A stretch of 64,000 nt of DNA from Panacagrimonas sp052389915 (GCA_052389915.1 JBQTHL010000026.1:1-64000); one strand, 5' to 3'; shown: positions 43,372 through 52,337, counted from the first letter of the stretch. Notes: a model not told the origin generated them from the letters alone. Numbers and translations: made by a program.

Positions 43372-44556
43372 ATGACCGACTTGGCTGCCGGACAAAACAT
43401 TGCGCTGACCGAAACCACGCTGACCCTGCGCATCTCGCATGCGCCGTCCTCGTCGCCGCTGGTGCTCGATGCCAGCGCCTACCTGCTGACCGCCAGCGGC
43501 AAGGTGACGGGCGACGAAGGGTTCCTGTTTTACGGTCAGCCGAGCGTGGCCGGAGACGCGGCGAAGCTGGACGCGGACCGGCGCGAATTCAGGGTCGCGC
43601 TCTCTCGGCTGCCGGCGGGCATCGAGCGTATTGCGTTTGCCGTGACCATCGACCAGGGCATCAAGCGCGGTCAGCGTTTCGGGCAGCTCGACTCGGTGGT
43701 GCTGGAAGTCTTGGGCGGCGCCGACACCCTCCGGTTTGCGCTCGCCTCGAACGGCATGACCGAAACCGCGGTGATTCTGGGCGAGTGTTACCTGCGCAAC
43801 GGCGCCTGGAAATTCCGCGCCATCGGCCAGGGTTTCAACGGCGGACTGGGGCCGCTGGCGGCGCATTTCGGCGTGACCATCAAGGACGATCCCGATCAGG
43901 CGCCGGCCCCGGCAGCCGCTCCGCCACCGCCACCCGCGAAACCCGCGGCCGCACCGGTCAGCCTGACAAAGATCACGCTGGAAAAGAAGAAGCCGGTTTC
44001 GCTGCAGAAGGAAGGCGGCGACTTCGGCGAGATCGTGGTGAATCTCAAATGGACCAAGGGCGAAAAGAAAACCGGCTGGCTCAACAAGGGTTCGGGCGGC
44101 ATCGATCTGGACCTAGGCTGCATGCTGGAACTGGCCGACGGAACCAGGACCGTGATCCAGGCGCTCGGCGGCAATTTCGGCCAGTTCCAGCAGTCGCCGT
44201 GGACGCAGTTGATGGGCGACGATCGCACCGGCGACTTCACCGAAGGCGAGTTCATGCGCTTCAACGGCGCGTACTGGAAGAACTTCAAGCGCGTGCTGAT
44301 CTTCGCCTTCATCTACGAGGGTGTGCCCAACTGGGCGCAGGCCAACGGCGTGGTTTCGGTGCGCATTCCGGGCCAGCCGGAACTGGTGACGCACATGGAA
44401 GCGCAGGGCTCCGGACAGAACATGTGCGCGATCGCGATGCTGGAAAACGATCGCGGTGCGATTCGCGCAACGAAACTTGTCGAGTACTTCGGCGGTCATG
44501 AGCCGATGGACAAAGCCTACGGCTTCGGTTTCAGGTGGAAGGCGGGGTCGAAGTAG
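43372..44556 (+). CDS. TerA-type protein (TerD-like domain plus TerA domain)
   Basis: 394 residues. The first part (about 1-175) is a TerD-fold domain ending GQGFNGGLGPLAAHFGV. A Pro/Ala-rich linker (about 180-198) leads to a second related domain (about 200-394) with GSGGIDLDLGCMLELADG and NGAYWKNFKRVLIFAFIYEG, as in TerA. The length matches TerA (about 385 residues in plasmid ter loci). Ter proteins of this kind bind Ca2+ and form membrane-linked assemblies. AACGAGGAG lies just before ATG at 43372. Confidence 0.88.
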   Translation: MTDLAAGQNIALTETTLTLRISHAPSSSPLVLDASAYLLTASGKVTGDEGFLFYGQPSVAGDAAKLDADRREFRVALSRLPAGIERIAFAVTIDQGIKRGQRFGQLDSVVLEVLGGADTLRFALASNGMTETAVILGECYLRNGAWKFRAIGQGFNGGLGPLAAHFGVTIKDDPDQAPAPAAAPPPPPAKPAAAPVSLTKITLEKKKPVSLQKEGGDFGEIVVNLKWTKGEKKTGWLNKGSGGIDLDLGCMLELADGTRTVIQALGGNFGQFQQSPWTQLMGDDRTGDFTEGEFMRFNGAYWKNFKRVLIFAFIYEGVPNWAQANGVVSVRIPGQPELVTHMEAQGSGQNMCAIAMLENDRGAIRATKLVEYFGGHEPMDKAYGFGFRWKAGSK

Positions 44557-44643
44557 ACTCCGCGCCCTGGTTCCGTCATCAAGCTGTCGCGGTCATGGTC
44601 GAACCATTCCGGCATCACCCGCAATTAATCCTGGAGAACCGAT

Positions 44644-45099
44644 ATGTCGCTGAGTTGGCTGAAGGGCAAGTTGAGCGAGGTCAGCACCTCGCTCAAGAAC
44701 GAAGTGACCAAGGTCAAGAGCCAGGCTTTCCTGGAGGCAACGGTCGCCGGCTGCACGATGGTGGCCTATGCCGACGGCCTGGTGCGGCCGGAGGAGAAGA
44801 CCAAGATGATGGGCTTCATGCGCTCTTCCGACGTGCTGTCGCTGTTCGACAGTACGAAGGTCATCGACCTGTTCGAGAAGTATTGCCGCAAGTACGAGTT
44901 CGACAAGTCGCTGGGCGAGGCGGACTGCCTGGCGGTGGTGTCCAAGCTGCGCGCCAAGCCCACCGAGGCGCGCCTTCTGGTGCGGGTGTGCTGCGCCATC
45001 GGTGCGTCGGACGGCAACTTCGACGAGACAGAGCGCGCGGCGGTTCGGCGCATCTGCAACGAGCTGGGTCTTGATCCCGGCGAATTCGATCTCAAGTAG
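44644..45099 (+). CDS. terB: TerB-type tellurite-resistance protein
   Basis: A 151-residue all-helical protein. Acidic pairs typical of TerB occur at TMVAYADGLVRPEEK (about 38-52) and CAIGASDGNFDETERAAVRRI (about 117-137); these DG-x-x-x-x-E turns bind metal ions. The N-terminus (MSLSWLKGKLSEVS) is the usual TerB start. In Ter systems TerB links TerC-like membrane proteins with TerD. GGAGAACC precedes ATG at 44644. Confidence 0.9.
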   Translation: MSLSWLKGKLSEVSTSLKNEVTKVKSQAFLEATVAGCTMVAYADGLVRPEEKTKMMGFMRSSDVLSLFDSTKVIDLFEKYCRKYEFDKSLGEADCLAVVSKLRAKPTEARLLVRVCCAIGASDGNFDETERAAVRRICNELGLDPGEFDLK

Positions 45100-45145
45100 G
45101 AAAATTCAACCGCGTCTCAAATCCCCGACATACAAGGAGTCGATC

Positions 45146-45721
45146 ATGGCAATCAGCTTGCAGAAGGGTGGCAACGTCAATCTCAACAAGGAAGCGCCGG
45201 GCCTCAAGGACGTGCAGGTCGGACTGGGCTGGGACATCCGCGCCACCGACGGCGCGGCCTACGATCTGGACGCGAGCGTGTTCCTGCTCAAGTCCGACGG
45301 CAAGGTTCGCGCCGATAGCGACTTCGTGTTCTACAACAACAAGAAGTCCACCGACGGCTCGGTCGAGCACCTGGGCGACAACACCACCGGCGCCGGCGAA
45401 GGCGACGATGAAGTGGTCACCGTGGCGCTCAATACGGTGCCGCCGGAAATCGACAAGGTTGCCTTCAGCGTCACCATCCACGACGCCGAAGCGCGCAAGC
45501 AGAACTTCGGCCAAGTGTCCAAGGCCTACATCCGCGTCGTCAACAAAGCGGACAACAAGGAACTGGCGCGCTACGACTTGTCGGAAGACGGCTCGACCGA
45601 GTCCGCGCTGATCTTCGGTGAGCTGTATCGCGCCGGCGCCGAGTGGAAATTCAAGGCCGTGGGCCAGGGCTTCAAGGGCGGCCTGGGTCCGCTGGCCAAG
45701 CATTTCGGGGTCAACGTCTAA
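45146..45721 (+). CDS. terD: TerD-family calcium-binding stress protein
   Basis: 191 residues, the normal TerD/TerE length. The Ca2+ site motif GDNTTGAGEGDDE (about 74-86) is complete, and the start MAISLQKGGNVNLNKEAPGL and end GPLAKHFGVNV are typical. TerD folds as a beta-sandwich binding two Ca2+ ions. It could equally be called terE. AAGGAG lies 7 bases before ATG at 45146. Confidence 0.93.
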   Translation: MAISLQKGGNVNLNKEAPGLKDVQVGLGWDIRATDGAAYDLDASVFLLKSDGKVRADSDFVFYNNKKSTDGSVEHLGDNTTGAGEGDDEVVTVALNTVPPEIDKVAFSVTIHDAEARKQNFGQVSKAYIRVVNKADNKELARYDLSEDGSTESALIFGELYRAGAEWKFKAVGQGFKGGLGPLAKHFGVNV

Positions 45722-45734
45722 CCAAGTCGGATTT

Positions 45735-45802
45735 GGCGGATGCGCTTCGCTTATCCGCCCTACGGTCGGCGCAGGTAGGGTGGATGAGCGAAGCGCATAC
45801 AC
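45735..45802. repeat. REP doublet, family B, copy 5
   Basis: GGCGGATGCGCTTCGCTTAT and GGATGAGCGAAGCGCAT lie inverted with an 11-base loop between terD and the AIM24-like gene. Confidence 0.88.
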
Positions 45803-45838
45803 CTTTGCTCCAGGCGTAGCGCTCGAACCTCCCAACCC

Positions 45839-46543
45839 ATGGCCAACTTCACGCTCACCGAGGGCCAGGATCCGTTCCTGCACATCTCGCTGCAGGAGGG
45901 CGAATCGATTTTCGCCGAGCGCGACGCGATGGTGATGATGGATTCGACCCTGGACCTGTCCGGCAGCATGCAGGGCGGCCTGCTCAGCGGCATTGCGCGC
46001 AGGCTGGTCGCGGGTGAGTCGCTGTTCACGCAGAAGATCGTCGCCACGCGCGGGCCGGGCGATACCTTGCTGTCCCAGGTCGTGCCGGGCCAGCTTCACG
46101 TGTTCGAGATCGGTGCGCGCCAGTTCAAGCTTAGCGACGGCGCGTTTCTCGCGGCGGAGTCGGGCGTGGACATCAAGGTGCGCACGCAGGGCCTTGGGGC
46201 GGGACTGTTCGGCGGCACCGGCGGCTTCTTCATCATGGAAACCTCGGGCAAGGGCAAGCTCTGCGTGGGCGGGTTCGGCTCGCTGTTCCTGCTCAACATC
46301 GAGCGCGGCAGCAACCCGATGATCGACAACGGCCACGTCATCGCGTGGGACGCCAACCTGACGTACGAGATGAGCATGGCCACCTCGCGCAGCGGCGGCA
46401 TGCTGTCCAGCCTGGTCAACAGCCAGACCTCGGGCGAAGGCCTGGTCATGAAGTTTTCCGGCGAAGGCCAGGTGCTGGTGTGTTCGCGCCAGCGCAAGGG
46501 CTTTGCAGGGTGGCTGCGCCAGCAACTGGGCGTCGGCACGTAA
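45839..46543 (+). CDS. AIM24/TIGR00266-family beta-barrel protein
   Basis: A 234-residue beta-rich protein with the family motifs: GESIFAERDAMVMMDSTLDLS (about 20-40), LFTQKIVATRGPGDTLLSQVVPGQ (about 61-84), and the membrane-facing Gly-rich GLGAGLFGGTGGFF (about 119-132). Such proteins are related to TerD-like and mitochondrial AIM24 proteins, with poorly known roles at membranes. It sits between two TerD genes and probably belongs to the same complex. The start is ATG 45839. Confidence 0.82.
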   Translation: MANFTLTEGQDPFLHISLQEGESIFAERDAMVMMDSTLDLSGSMQGGLLSGIARRLVAGESLFTQKIVATRGPGDTLLSQVVPGQLHVFEIGARQFKLSDGAFLAAESGVDIKVRTQGLGAGLFGGTGGFFIMETSGKGKLCVGGFGSLFLLNIERGSNPMIDNGHVIAWDANLTYEMSMATSRSGGMLSSLVNSQTSGEGLVMKFSGEGQVLVCSRQRKGFAGWLRQQLGVGT

Positions 46544-46590
46544 GTAAATTGGCGGTACATCGGTTTTTCCATCCAACGCGAGGCTAGGTC

Positions 46591-47172
46591 ATGGCAATCA
46601 ACCTGCAAAAGGGTCAGAAAATTTCGCTGGAAAAAGAGGCCGGCGGCGCGCTGGCCAAGATCGTGATGGGCCTGGGCTGGGACCCGATCAAGAGCAAGGG
46701 CTTTCTGGGCTTCGGCGGCAAGCAGCAAGAGGTGGACCTGGATGCTTCCTGCGTGATGTTCAACGAGCAGAACCAGGCCGTAGACACGGTCTGGTTCCGT
46801 CAGCTCAAGAGCCAGGACGGCAGCATCGTACACACCGGCGACAACCGCACCGGCGCGGGCGATGGCGACGACGAACAGATTCTGGTGGACCTCAGCCGCG
46901 TGCCGGCCGGCGTCAAGAGCCTGGTGTTCGTGGTCAACAGTTTCACCGGGCAGAATTTCAGTCAGATCGACAACGCCACCTGCCGCATCGTCAACGCTGC
47001 CAACCAGCAGGAAGTGGCGCGCTACAACCTGAGCACGCAAGGCAGCCATACCGCCAACGTCATGGCCAAGGTCTACCGCCATAACGGCGAGTGGAAGATG
47101 CATGCGATCGGCGAGAACTGCTCCGGGCGGACGTTCCAGGATTTGATTCCCCACATCCTGCCGCACTTGTAG
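46591..47172 (+). CDS. TerD-family calcium-binding stress protein (second)
   Basis: 193 residues. The start MAINLQKGQKISLEKEAGGALAKIVMGLGWD and the Ca2+ motif GDNRTGAGDGDDE (about 84-96) mark a TerD/TerX-type paralogue. It lacks the usual GGLGPLAxxFGV end, finishing FQDLIPHILPHL instead, a TerZ/TerX-like variant. GAGGCTAGG precedes ATG at 46591. Confidence 0.92.
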   Translation: MAINLQKGQKISLEKEAGGALAKIVMGLGWDPIKSKGFLGFGGKQQEVDLDASCVMFNEQNQAVDTVWFRQLKSQDGSIVHTGDNRTGAGDGDDEQILVDLSRVPAGVKSLVFVVNSFTGQNFSQIDNATCRIVNAANQQEVARYNLSTQGSHTANVMAKVYRHNGEWKMHAIGENCSGRTFQDLIPHILPHL

Positions 47173-47207
47173 CGTCAAAGGTCGCGGACGGGCGGCGAGC
47201 GCCCCGT

Positions 47208-47278
47208 GGTGGATGCGCTTCGCTTATCTGCCCTACAAGTCGGCGCGGTGTAGGGTGGATAAGCGAAGCGCATCGACC
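47208..47278. repeat. REP doublet, family B, copy 6
   Basis: GGTGGATGCGCTTCGCTTAT and an inverted GGATAAGCGAAGCGCAT separate the TerD block from the biosynthetic module. Confidence 0.88.
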
Positions 47279-47369
47279 TTGCCGTCCGCCGCATCAAAAC
47301 CGGCCCGCTTGATGCAAGGCGTGGTCGCCTCGCCGCAAATCCCACCCACCTCATTGAAGGCGTCACCGC

Positions 47370-48389
47370 ATGCGCGTCTGGTTCAACCGGCATTTTTCCG
47401 TCGTCGCGCGGGTGGCGCGCCTGTTGCGCGAGAGCGAGCAGCCCTTGGCGATGGAAATTGCCATCTCTCATCGCCACGCGGATTTTGTGGGTTACGCGAC
47501 TGCGGACATCGCCTTCACCGAGCCTGTGGGGCTGCTGCCCGAGGCCTACGTCGAATGGATTCTCGAGAAGGCGGCAGTCGAGAAGATCGATGTGATCGTG
47601 CCGGGTCACGAGGCCACGGCGATCGTCGCCGCCGCGCCGCGCTTTCGCGAGCGCGGCGTGCGCGTATTCGAGGCCGCGACCGCCGAGGTGTTGCCGCAAT
47701 TGCACCGGAAGCAATGGGTTTACGAGCAGGCACCACCGGACGTGCGCCGGCCCGCCTGGGAACTGGTTACCGACGATGCGCAGCTCGACCAAGCCGTGGC
47801 CCGCATCGAGCAGGCGTACGACGCTTGCATCAAGCCCACTGTGTCGGTGTACGGGCTGGGCTATCACCGCCTGGCGAGCGCCACGGTTGCAGCGCGGCGC
47901 GAACTGGCGCGGGACGAGTTGAGCCTCGAACAATGGCGCGGCCGCTACGGCGCCGTTCGTGCCGAGAAGCCGCAGATGGTCATGCAGCATCTGCCCGGCC
48001 ACGAATACAGCGTCGACATGGCCTGCGACCGGGGCGAGGTCCTGGCCGCGGTCATCCGCCGCAAGCCGCTGTCCGGCGCCGGGCAAGTGCTGGTGGCACA
48101 CCCGGAAATCGAGAGCTCGGCGCGCGCGCTGGTCGCACAATTTGCGCTGTCCGGACTGATCAACATCCAGTTCAAGGAAGACGCCGATGGCCGGGCCTGC
48201 CTGCTGGAAATCAACCCGCGGGCCTCGGGCGGCATCGGCATGAGCTGCCTGTCCGGGCTCAATCTGCCGGACATCGCCTACCGCGCCTGCCTGTTCGGCG
48301 AACGCCCGGTCGTGCCGGCGCCGCGCCTGGGCCTGCGCGTGGCGGAGATGCCGCTGGCGGTGGTTCTGCCGCATCCGCGAACCTCGTGA
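47370..48389 (+). CDS. ATP-grasp enzyme of the Ter-associated biosynthetic module
   Basis: 339 residues with the ATP-grasp layout: a preATP-grasp domain (about 1-110), the lid region (about 130-200) and the catalytic part with QHLPGHEYSVDMACDRGEV (about 206-224) and LINIQFKEDADGRACLLEINPRASGG (about 264-289), whose E-x-N binds Mg2+. ATP-grasp enzymes ligate a carboxylate to an amine or thiol. It heads five tightly overlapping genes. The product is thought to be a nucleoside-like metabolite; the actual substrate is unknown. Confidence 0.88.
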   Translation: MRVWFNRHFSVVARVARLLRESEQPLAMEIAISHRHADFVGYATADIAFTEPVGLLPEAYVEWILEKAAVEKIDVIVPGHEATAIVAAAPRFRERGVRVFEAATAEVLPQLHRKQWVYEQAPPDVRRPAWELVTDDAQLDQAVARIEQAYDACIKPTVSVYGLGYHRLASATVAARRELARDELSLEQWRGRYGAVRAEKPQMVMQHLPGHEYSVDMACDRGEVLAAVIRRKPLSGAGQVLVAHPEIESSARALVAQFALSGLINIQFKEDADGRACLLEINPRASGGIGMSCLSGLNLPDIAYRACLFGERPVVPAPRLGLRVAEMPLAVVLPHPRTS

Positions 48390-49564
48390 GTTTCTGCATC
48401 GACATCGCAACCGGCCGGCTCTTGCTGCGGCTCGATCCTTCCTCCAATACCTCTGAGTGGGCGCTGGACCGATTGTGTGGATTCGCGGCGCGCAACAATC
48501 CACGCCGCGGTTTTCTGTTCGTCAGCAAGGTGCTGGGCAAGCACTGGCCGGCGCGTCCGTCCGCGATGCGACAGACGCACGAGGCCCTGGCCGCGAAGGT
48601 CGTCCCGTCGACTGCGGACGAAGTCGTTTTCATTGGCATGGCTGAAACCGCGACCGGCCTGGGCCACGGCGTGTTCGATGCCTGGCGCGAGCAGCACGAC
48701 GCCGGGATGTATCTGCAAACCACGCGCTACACGCTCGATGGCGCCCAGACCTTCCGTTTCGAGGAAGCCCACAGCCATGCCTCCGAAATCCGCCTGCATG
48801 CGCCGGAGAGCGCGGCGCTTCGCGGTCGTTTGCGGCGCGCAACGCTGGCCGTTCTGATCGACGACGAGATCAGCACCGGCCGCACGCTCGCGGCCCTGAT
48901 CGCGGCCCTGCGACCTGCCTGCCCACAGCTTCGCCGGGTGCAGTTGCTGTGTCTTACCGATTTCAGCGCGGGACGGGCGCGCGCCGCGGTCGCCGCCGTG
49001 CCGGGCGTCGAGTCCTGCGAGTCCGGCAGCCTGCTGTCGGGGGATTTCGAGTTCCAGCGCAACCCCGCGTTCTCGGCGCCTCCGGCCGAGTCGGCCATGG
49101 GATCGGCGCCCTGCCGGCGAGGGCATGTCTCCGGCTATTCGGCCCGGCTCGGGTTGGATCGCACGCCAGTCGTTCCGCCCGCGCTCGGCGAAAAGTTGGC
49201 GCGCGAATCCGGGCGCAAGTGCCTGGTCGTCGGCACCGGGGAGTTCATGCACGGCGCGTTTCTGCTCGCGCGCACACTGGAGCAGCACGGCGTCGAAGCG
49301 TACGTGCAATCGACCACGCGCTCGCCGATTCTGGTCGGGCAGGACATCGCCTGTGCCGAGCGCGTGCCCGACCCCTACGGCGAAGGCATTCCCAATTTTC
49401 TCTACAACTACCGGCGCGTCCAGCACAACGGCCAGCACAACGGCGATTACGACCGCGTCTGGCTGGTGCACGAGACGCCGCGCGACGAGGTCGTTTCCCA
49501 GCTCTGCGGCATTCTCGACGCGCAGCCCGTGCTGATGCGGCCGGGCGAGGAGACGGGTCCGTGA
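48386..49564 (+). CDS. phosphoribosyltransferase-like protein with TRSP domain
   Basis: 392 residues from GTG at 48386, overlapping the previous stop (GTGA). The PRPP-binding loop is VLIDDEISTGRT (about 156-167), as in orotate-type phosphoribosyltransferases. The C-terminal domain (about 250-392) contains VQSTTRSPIL, the source of the TRSP name. It should transfer or cleave a ribosyl phosphate group. Its stop overlaps the HAD gene start. Confidence 0.88.
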   Translation: MSFCIDIATGRLLLRLDPSSNTSEWALDRLCGFAARNNPRRGFLFVSKVLGKHWPARPSAMRQTHEALAAKVVPSTADEVVFIGMAETATGLGHGVFDAWREQHDAGMYLQTTRYTLDGAQTFRFEEAHSHASEIRLHAPESAALRGRLRRATLAVLIDDEISTGRTLAALIAALRPACPQLRRVQLLCLTDFSAGRARAAVAAVPGVESCESGSLLSGDFEFQRNPAFSAPPAESAMGSAPCRRGHVSGYSARLGLDRTPVVPPALGEKLARESGRKCLVVGTGEFMHGAFLLARTLEQHGVEAYVQSTTRSPILVGQDIACAERVPDPYGEGIPNFLYNYRRVQHNGQHNGDYDRVWLVHETPRDEVVSQLCGILDAQPVLMRPGEETGP

Positions 49565-50325
49565 GCACCTCGCCCGAATTGCCGCGCGTGGTCTTCACCG
49601 ATCTCGACGACAGCCTGTTCTCCACCCTGCGCAAGCACCGCGATTCGGACCAACTGGTGCCCGCCGCCAGCCTGCGCAACGGCGACGTCATTTCCTACTC
49701 CAACGAACGCCAGCGCAGCTTGTGGGCCTGGCTCGGCAACTGCGCGACCCTGGTGCCGGTGACGGCGCGCAGCCTGTCCGGTTACCGGCGCGTGACGCTG
49801 CCGTTCTCGTCCTGGGCGGTGGTCAGCCACGGGGCGACCGTGCTGATGCCGGGCGGCGGGATCGATGTGCAATGGCGCGAGCAGATGCGGCGGCACCTGG
49901 CGGCGGGCGTGCCGGCGCTGCGCGAACTGGTCGAGCAGGCTCACGCGCTGACGGACGGACCGGACACCTGTCATGCGCGCCTGATCGAAGACGAAGGCGA
50001 GGGAATTTATTTCGTCGCCAAGCATCCCGCCGGCGACGCCGCCGCGGTGCGCGCGCTGCACGACCGGCTGGTCGCAGGCTGGGTGGCGCAGCGTCCCGGC
50101 TTTCGCCTGCATCTCAACGACAACAATCTGGCCGTGTTGCCGCCGGGCGTCGGCAAGGCGTACGCGGTGCGCCACGTCGCCGCGCGGCTGCGCGGCTCGC
50201 TCGGTCCCTTCCTCTCGCTGGGCCTGGGCGACAGCTACACCGATGCCGATTTCATGCTCGATTGCGATTTCGCGATGCTGCCCGCGGCCTCGCAGCTCGC
50301 CGGCCTGATCCGCCGCGGAAGCTGA
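49561..50325 (+). CDS. HAD-superfamily hydrolase of the Ter-associated module
   Basis: 254 residues from GTG at 49561, overlapping the previous stop by four bases. Motif I is VFTDLDDSLFST (about 10-21; nucleophile and acid Asp), motif II is near PVTARS (about 66), and motif IV is LGLGDSYTDADFM (about 221-233). A cap domain lies between, of the Cof/sucrose-phosphatase style. It should be a phosphatase acting on a phosphorylated intermediate of this pathway. Confidence 0.87.
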   Translation: MSTSPELPRVVFTDLDDSLFSTLRKHRDSDQLVPAASLRNGDVISYSNERQRSLWAWLGNCATLVPVTARSLSGYRRVTLPFSSWAVVSHGATVLMPGGGIDVQWREQMRRHLAAGVPALRELVEQAHALTDGPDTCHARLIEDEGEGIYFVAKHPAGDAAAVRALHDRLVAGWVAQRPGFRLHLNDNNLAVLPPGVGKAYAVRHVAARLRGSLGPFLSLGLGDSYTDADFMLDCDFAMLPAASQLAGLIRRGS

Positions 50326-50328
50326 GTA

Positions 50329-51408
50329 ATGTTCCACGGCAGCTACGCCCCCGGCGAGGTCCGCTTCCTGCTCAAGCGGCTGGACCTGCAACCGATGGCC
50401 GACGTGTTCGAGAAGGAGCGCCTGATCCAGTCCGGCGCGCGGCATTACAGCGAGATCATCGGCGTGGAACGCCAGCCCTCGCCCGAATACCTGCAACTGT
50501 TCGACCAAGCCGTGCAGGCAAACGCCGACCTGATGGCCCGCGACATCTACCGTCTCGCCGTCCGGCTGCGGCGCGCACGTCCGGACACGGTCACGCTGGT
50601 ATCGCTGGCGCGCGCCGGCACGCCGGTCGGGGTTTTGCTGCGGCACGTGCTGCGAGACTATTTTGCCTGCGACGCACCGCACTACTCGATCTCGATCATC
50701 CGCGACCGCGGACTCGACCGGAATGCGCTGGACTTCATCCTGCGCGAGCGTCCGGCCGAATCGATCGCCTTCGTCGACGGCTGGACCGGCAAGGGGATGA
50801 TCGCAAGCGAACTGGCGCGCTCGCTGGCGTCGTTCAATGCCGGCCGCGCAGCGCCGGTACCCGGCGGGCTGTTCGTGCTGTGCGATCTGTCCGGGCACGC
50901 ACAGGCCTGCGGCTCCAGCGAGGACTACCTGATCCCGTCGGCAATCCTCAACGCCACCGTGTCGGGGCTGGTCAGCCGCTCGATTCTCAACGACGGGATC
51001 GGCGCCGGCGATTTTCACGGCTGCCTGTATTTTCCCGAACTGGACGCCAGCGATCACAGCCGCTGGTTCATCGAGCGCATTCGCGCCGCAGTGGCGTGGC
51101 AGGCCGACGCGCTGGCGCGCGAACCGATCGACGACACACCCGGGTCGCAGGGCCGGGTGGAACCGATGATCGCGCAACTCATGCAGCAATACGCGGTGAA
51201 CGACCGCAATTACCTCAAGCCCGGCATCGGCGAGGCCACGCGCTCGCTGTTGCGCAGAGTCCCGCGTTTGCTGATCCTGCGCGACGCGACGCTGCCGGAA
51301 GTCCGGCACCTGGTGCTCCTGGCCAGGGAGCGCGAAGTGCCGATGGAAGTCTTGCCCTCTCTGCCGCTCAAGGCGGTTGCCCTCATACGGAAGCTCTCCG
51401 ATGCTTGA
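50329..51408 (+). CDS. StiP-type protein: PRTase-like plus PELOTA-like C-terminus
   Basis: 359 residues. The N-terminus MFHGSYAPGEVRFLLKRL is the signature of the family annotated as cysteine protease StiP. VSLARAGTPVG (about 93-103) and IAFVDGWTGKGM (about 144-155) are phosphoribosyltransferase-like, the latter resembling a PRPP loop. The last about 90 residues fit a PELOTA RNA-binding-like domain. Family naming and actual chemistry disagree, so the activity is uncertain. It overlaps the next gene by eight bases. Confidence 0.82.
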   Translation: MFHGSYAPGEVRFLLKRLDLQPMADVFEKERLIQSGARHYSEIIGVERQPSPEYLQLFDQAVQANADLMARDIYRLAVRLRRARPDTVTLVSLARAGTPVGVLLRHVLRDYFACDAPHYSISIIRDRGLDRNALDFILRERPAESIAFVDGWTGKGMIASELARSLASFNAGRAAPVPGGLFVLCDLSGHAQACGSSEDYLIPSAILNATVSGLVSRSILNDGIGAGDFHGCLYFPELDASDHSRWFIERIRAAVAWQADALAREPIDDTPGSQGRVEPMIAQLMQQYAVNDRNYLKPGIGEATRSLLRRVPRLLILRDATLPEVRHLVLLAREREVPMEVLPSLPLKAVALIRKLSDA

Positions 51409-52303
51409 TCCCGCCCTGCTCGGCGCCTCGCTCTACGTTCCCGCCACGCATCCGCGGCTCGAACAGGTGCTGGACGGCCGCGCCAGCGCTGCCCGCTCGG
51501 TCATCGCCTGTACCGAGGATGCGGTGGCCGAAGCCGACGTCGGCGCCGCGCTGACGCATCTGCGCCGCGTGCTCAGGAATCTTCCGCCCCGGACCCGTGC
51601 GCCGCTGCGCTTCGTACGCGTGCGCAGTCCCGAGGTGCTGATCGAGTTGCTGGCGATGCCCGGCGTCGATCGCCTGCACGGCGTGGTCGTGCCCAAGGCC
51701 GACCGCAGCACGCTGCCGCCCTACCTGCGGGCGCTGGACGGCCATGACCTGATGATGATGCCGACGCTGGAAACCCTCTCGGTTTTCGATCCGGCGGAAA
51801 TGGTTGCGTTGCGGCGGCTGCTGTCGAAGCCGGCAGTGCGCGAACGCTGCTTGGCGCTGCGCATCGGCGGCAACGACCTGCTGTGCCTGATGGGCATGCG
51901 CCGCCCGCGCACCTGCACGCTGTACGAAACGCCGATGGGCGCGCTGATCGCCAGCCTGGTGCTCACCTTCCGGCCGCATGGATTTGCCTTGACCGCGCCG
52001 GTGTTCGAATACCTCGACGAACCGGCGCTGCTGCTGGCCGAAACCCGGCGCGACCGCCAGATGGGCCTGACCGGAAAGTCGGCGATTCATCCCGATCAGA
52101 TCAAGACCATCGAGGCCGGATTGAGCCTTTGCGACCGCGATCTGGCTGCCGCACACGCCGTCCTGAACGACGGCGCGCCCGCCGTGTTCAAGTTCGACGG
52201 CGCGATGATGGAAACGGCGGTGCATCGACGCTGGGCCACCCAGGTAGTCGCCGGGTCGCGCCAGATTCCCCTGGGTCTCGCGCCGGATCCTCAGGACAGT
52301 TAG
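51401..52303 (+). CDS. HpcH/HpaI aldolase / citrate lyase-family protein
   Basis: 300 residues of the CitE/HpcH TIM-barrel family. PLRFVRVRSPEVLIELLAMPGVDRLHGVVVPKAD (about 67-100), MMPTLET with metal-ligand Glu (about 119-125), RIGGNDLL and KSAIHPDQI (about 227-235) are the family landmarks. Members form or cleave C-C bonds of hydroxy/keto acids or CoA esters. It is the last gene of the five-gene module; it begins within the end of the preceding gene at ATG 51401. Confidence 0.88.
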   Translation: MLDPALLGASLYVPATHPRLEQVLDGRASAARSVIACTEDAVAEADVGAALTHLRRVLRNLPPRTRAPLRFVRVRSPEVLIELLAMPGVDRLHGVVVPKADRSTLPPYLRALDGHDLMMMPTLETLSVFDPAEMVALRRLLSKPAVRERCLALRIGGNDLLCLMGMRRPRTCTLYETPMGALIASLVLTFRPHGFALTAPVFEYLDEPALLLAETRRDRQMGLTGKSAIHPDQIKTIEAGLSLCDRDLAAAHAVLNDGAPAVFKFDGAMMETAVHRRWATQVVAGSRQIPLGLAPDPQDS

Positions 52304-52337
52304 CCCGCATTGCTCCTCGTCCGTGCAGTGCGGGCAA

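Noticed and set aside
38160..47278. CRISPR array
   Set aside because: The repeated units are inverted pairs at irregular gene-sized spacing, not direct repeats with uniform spacers.
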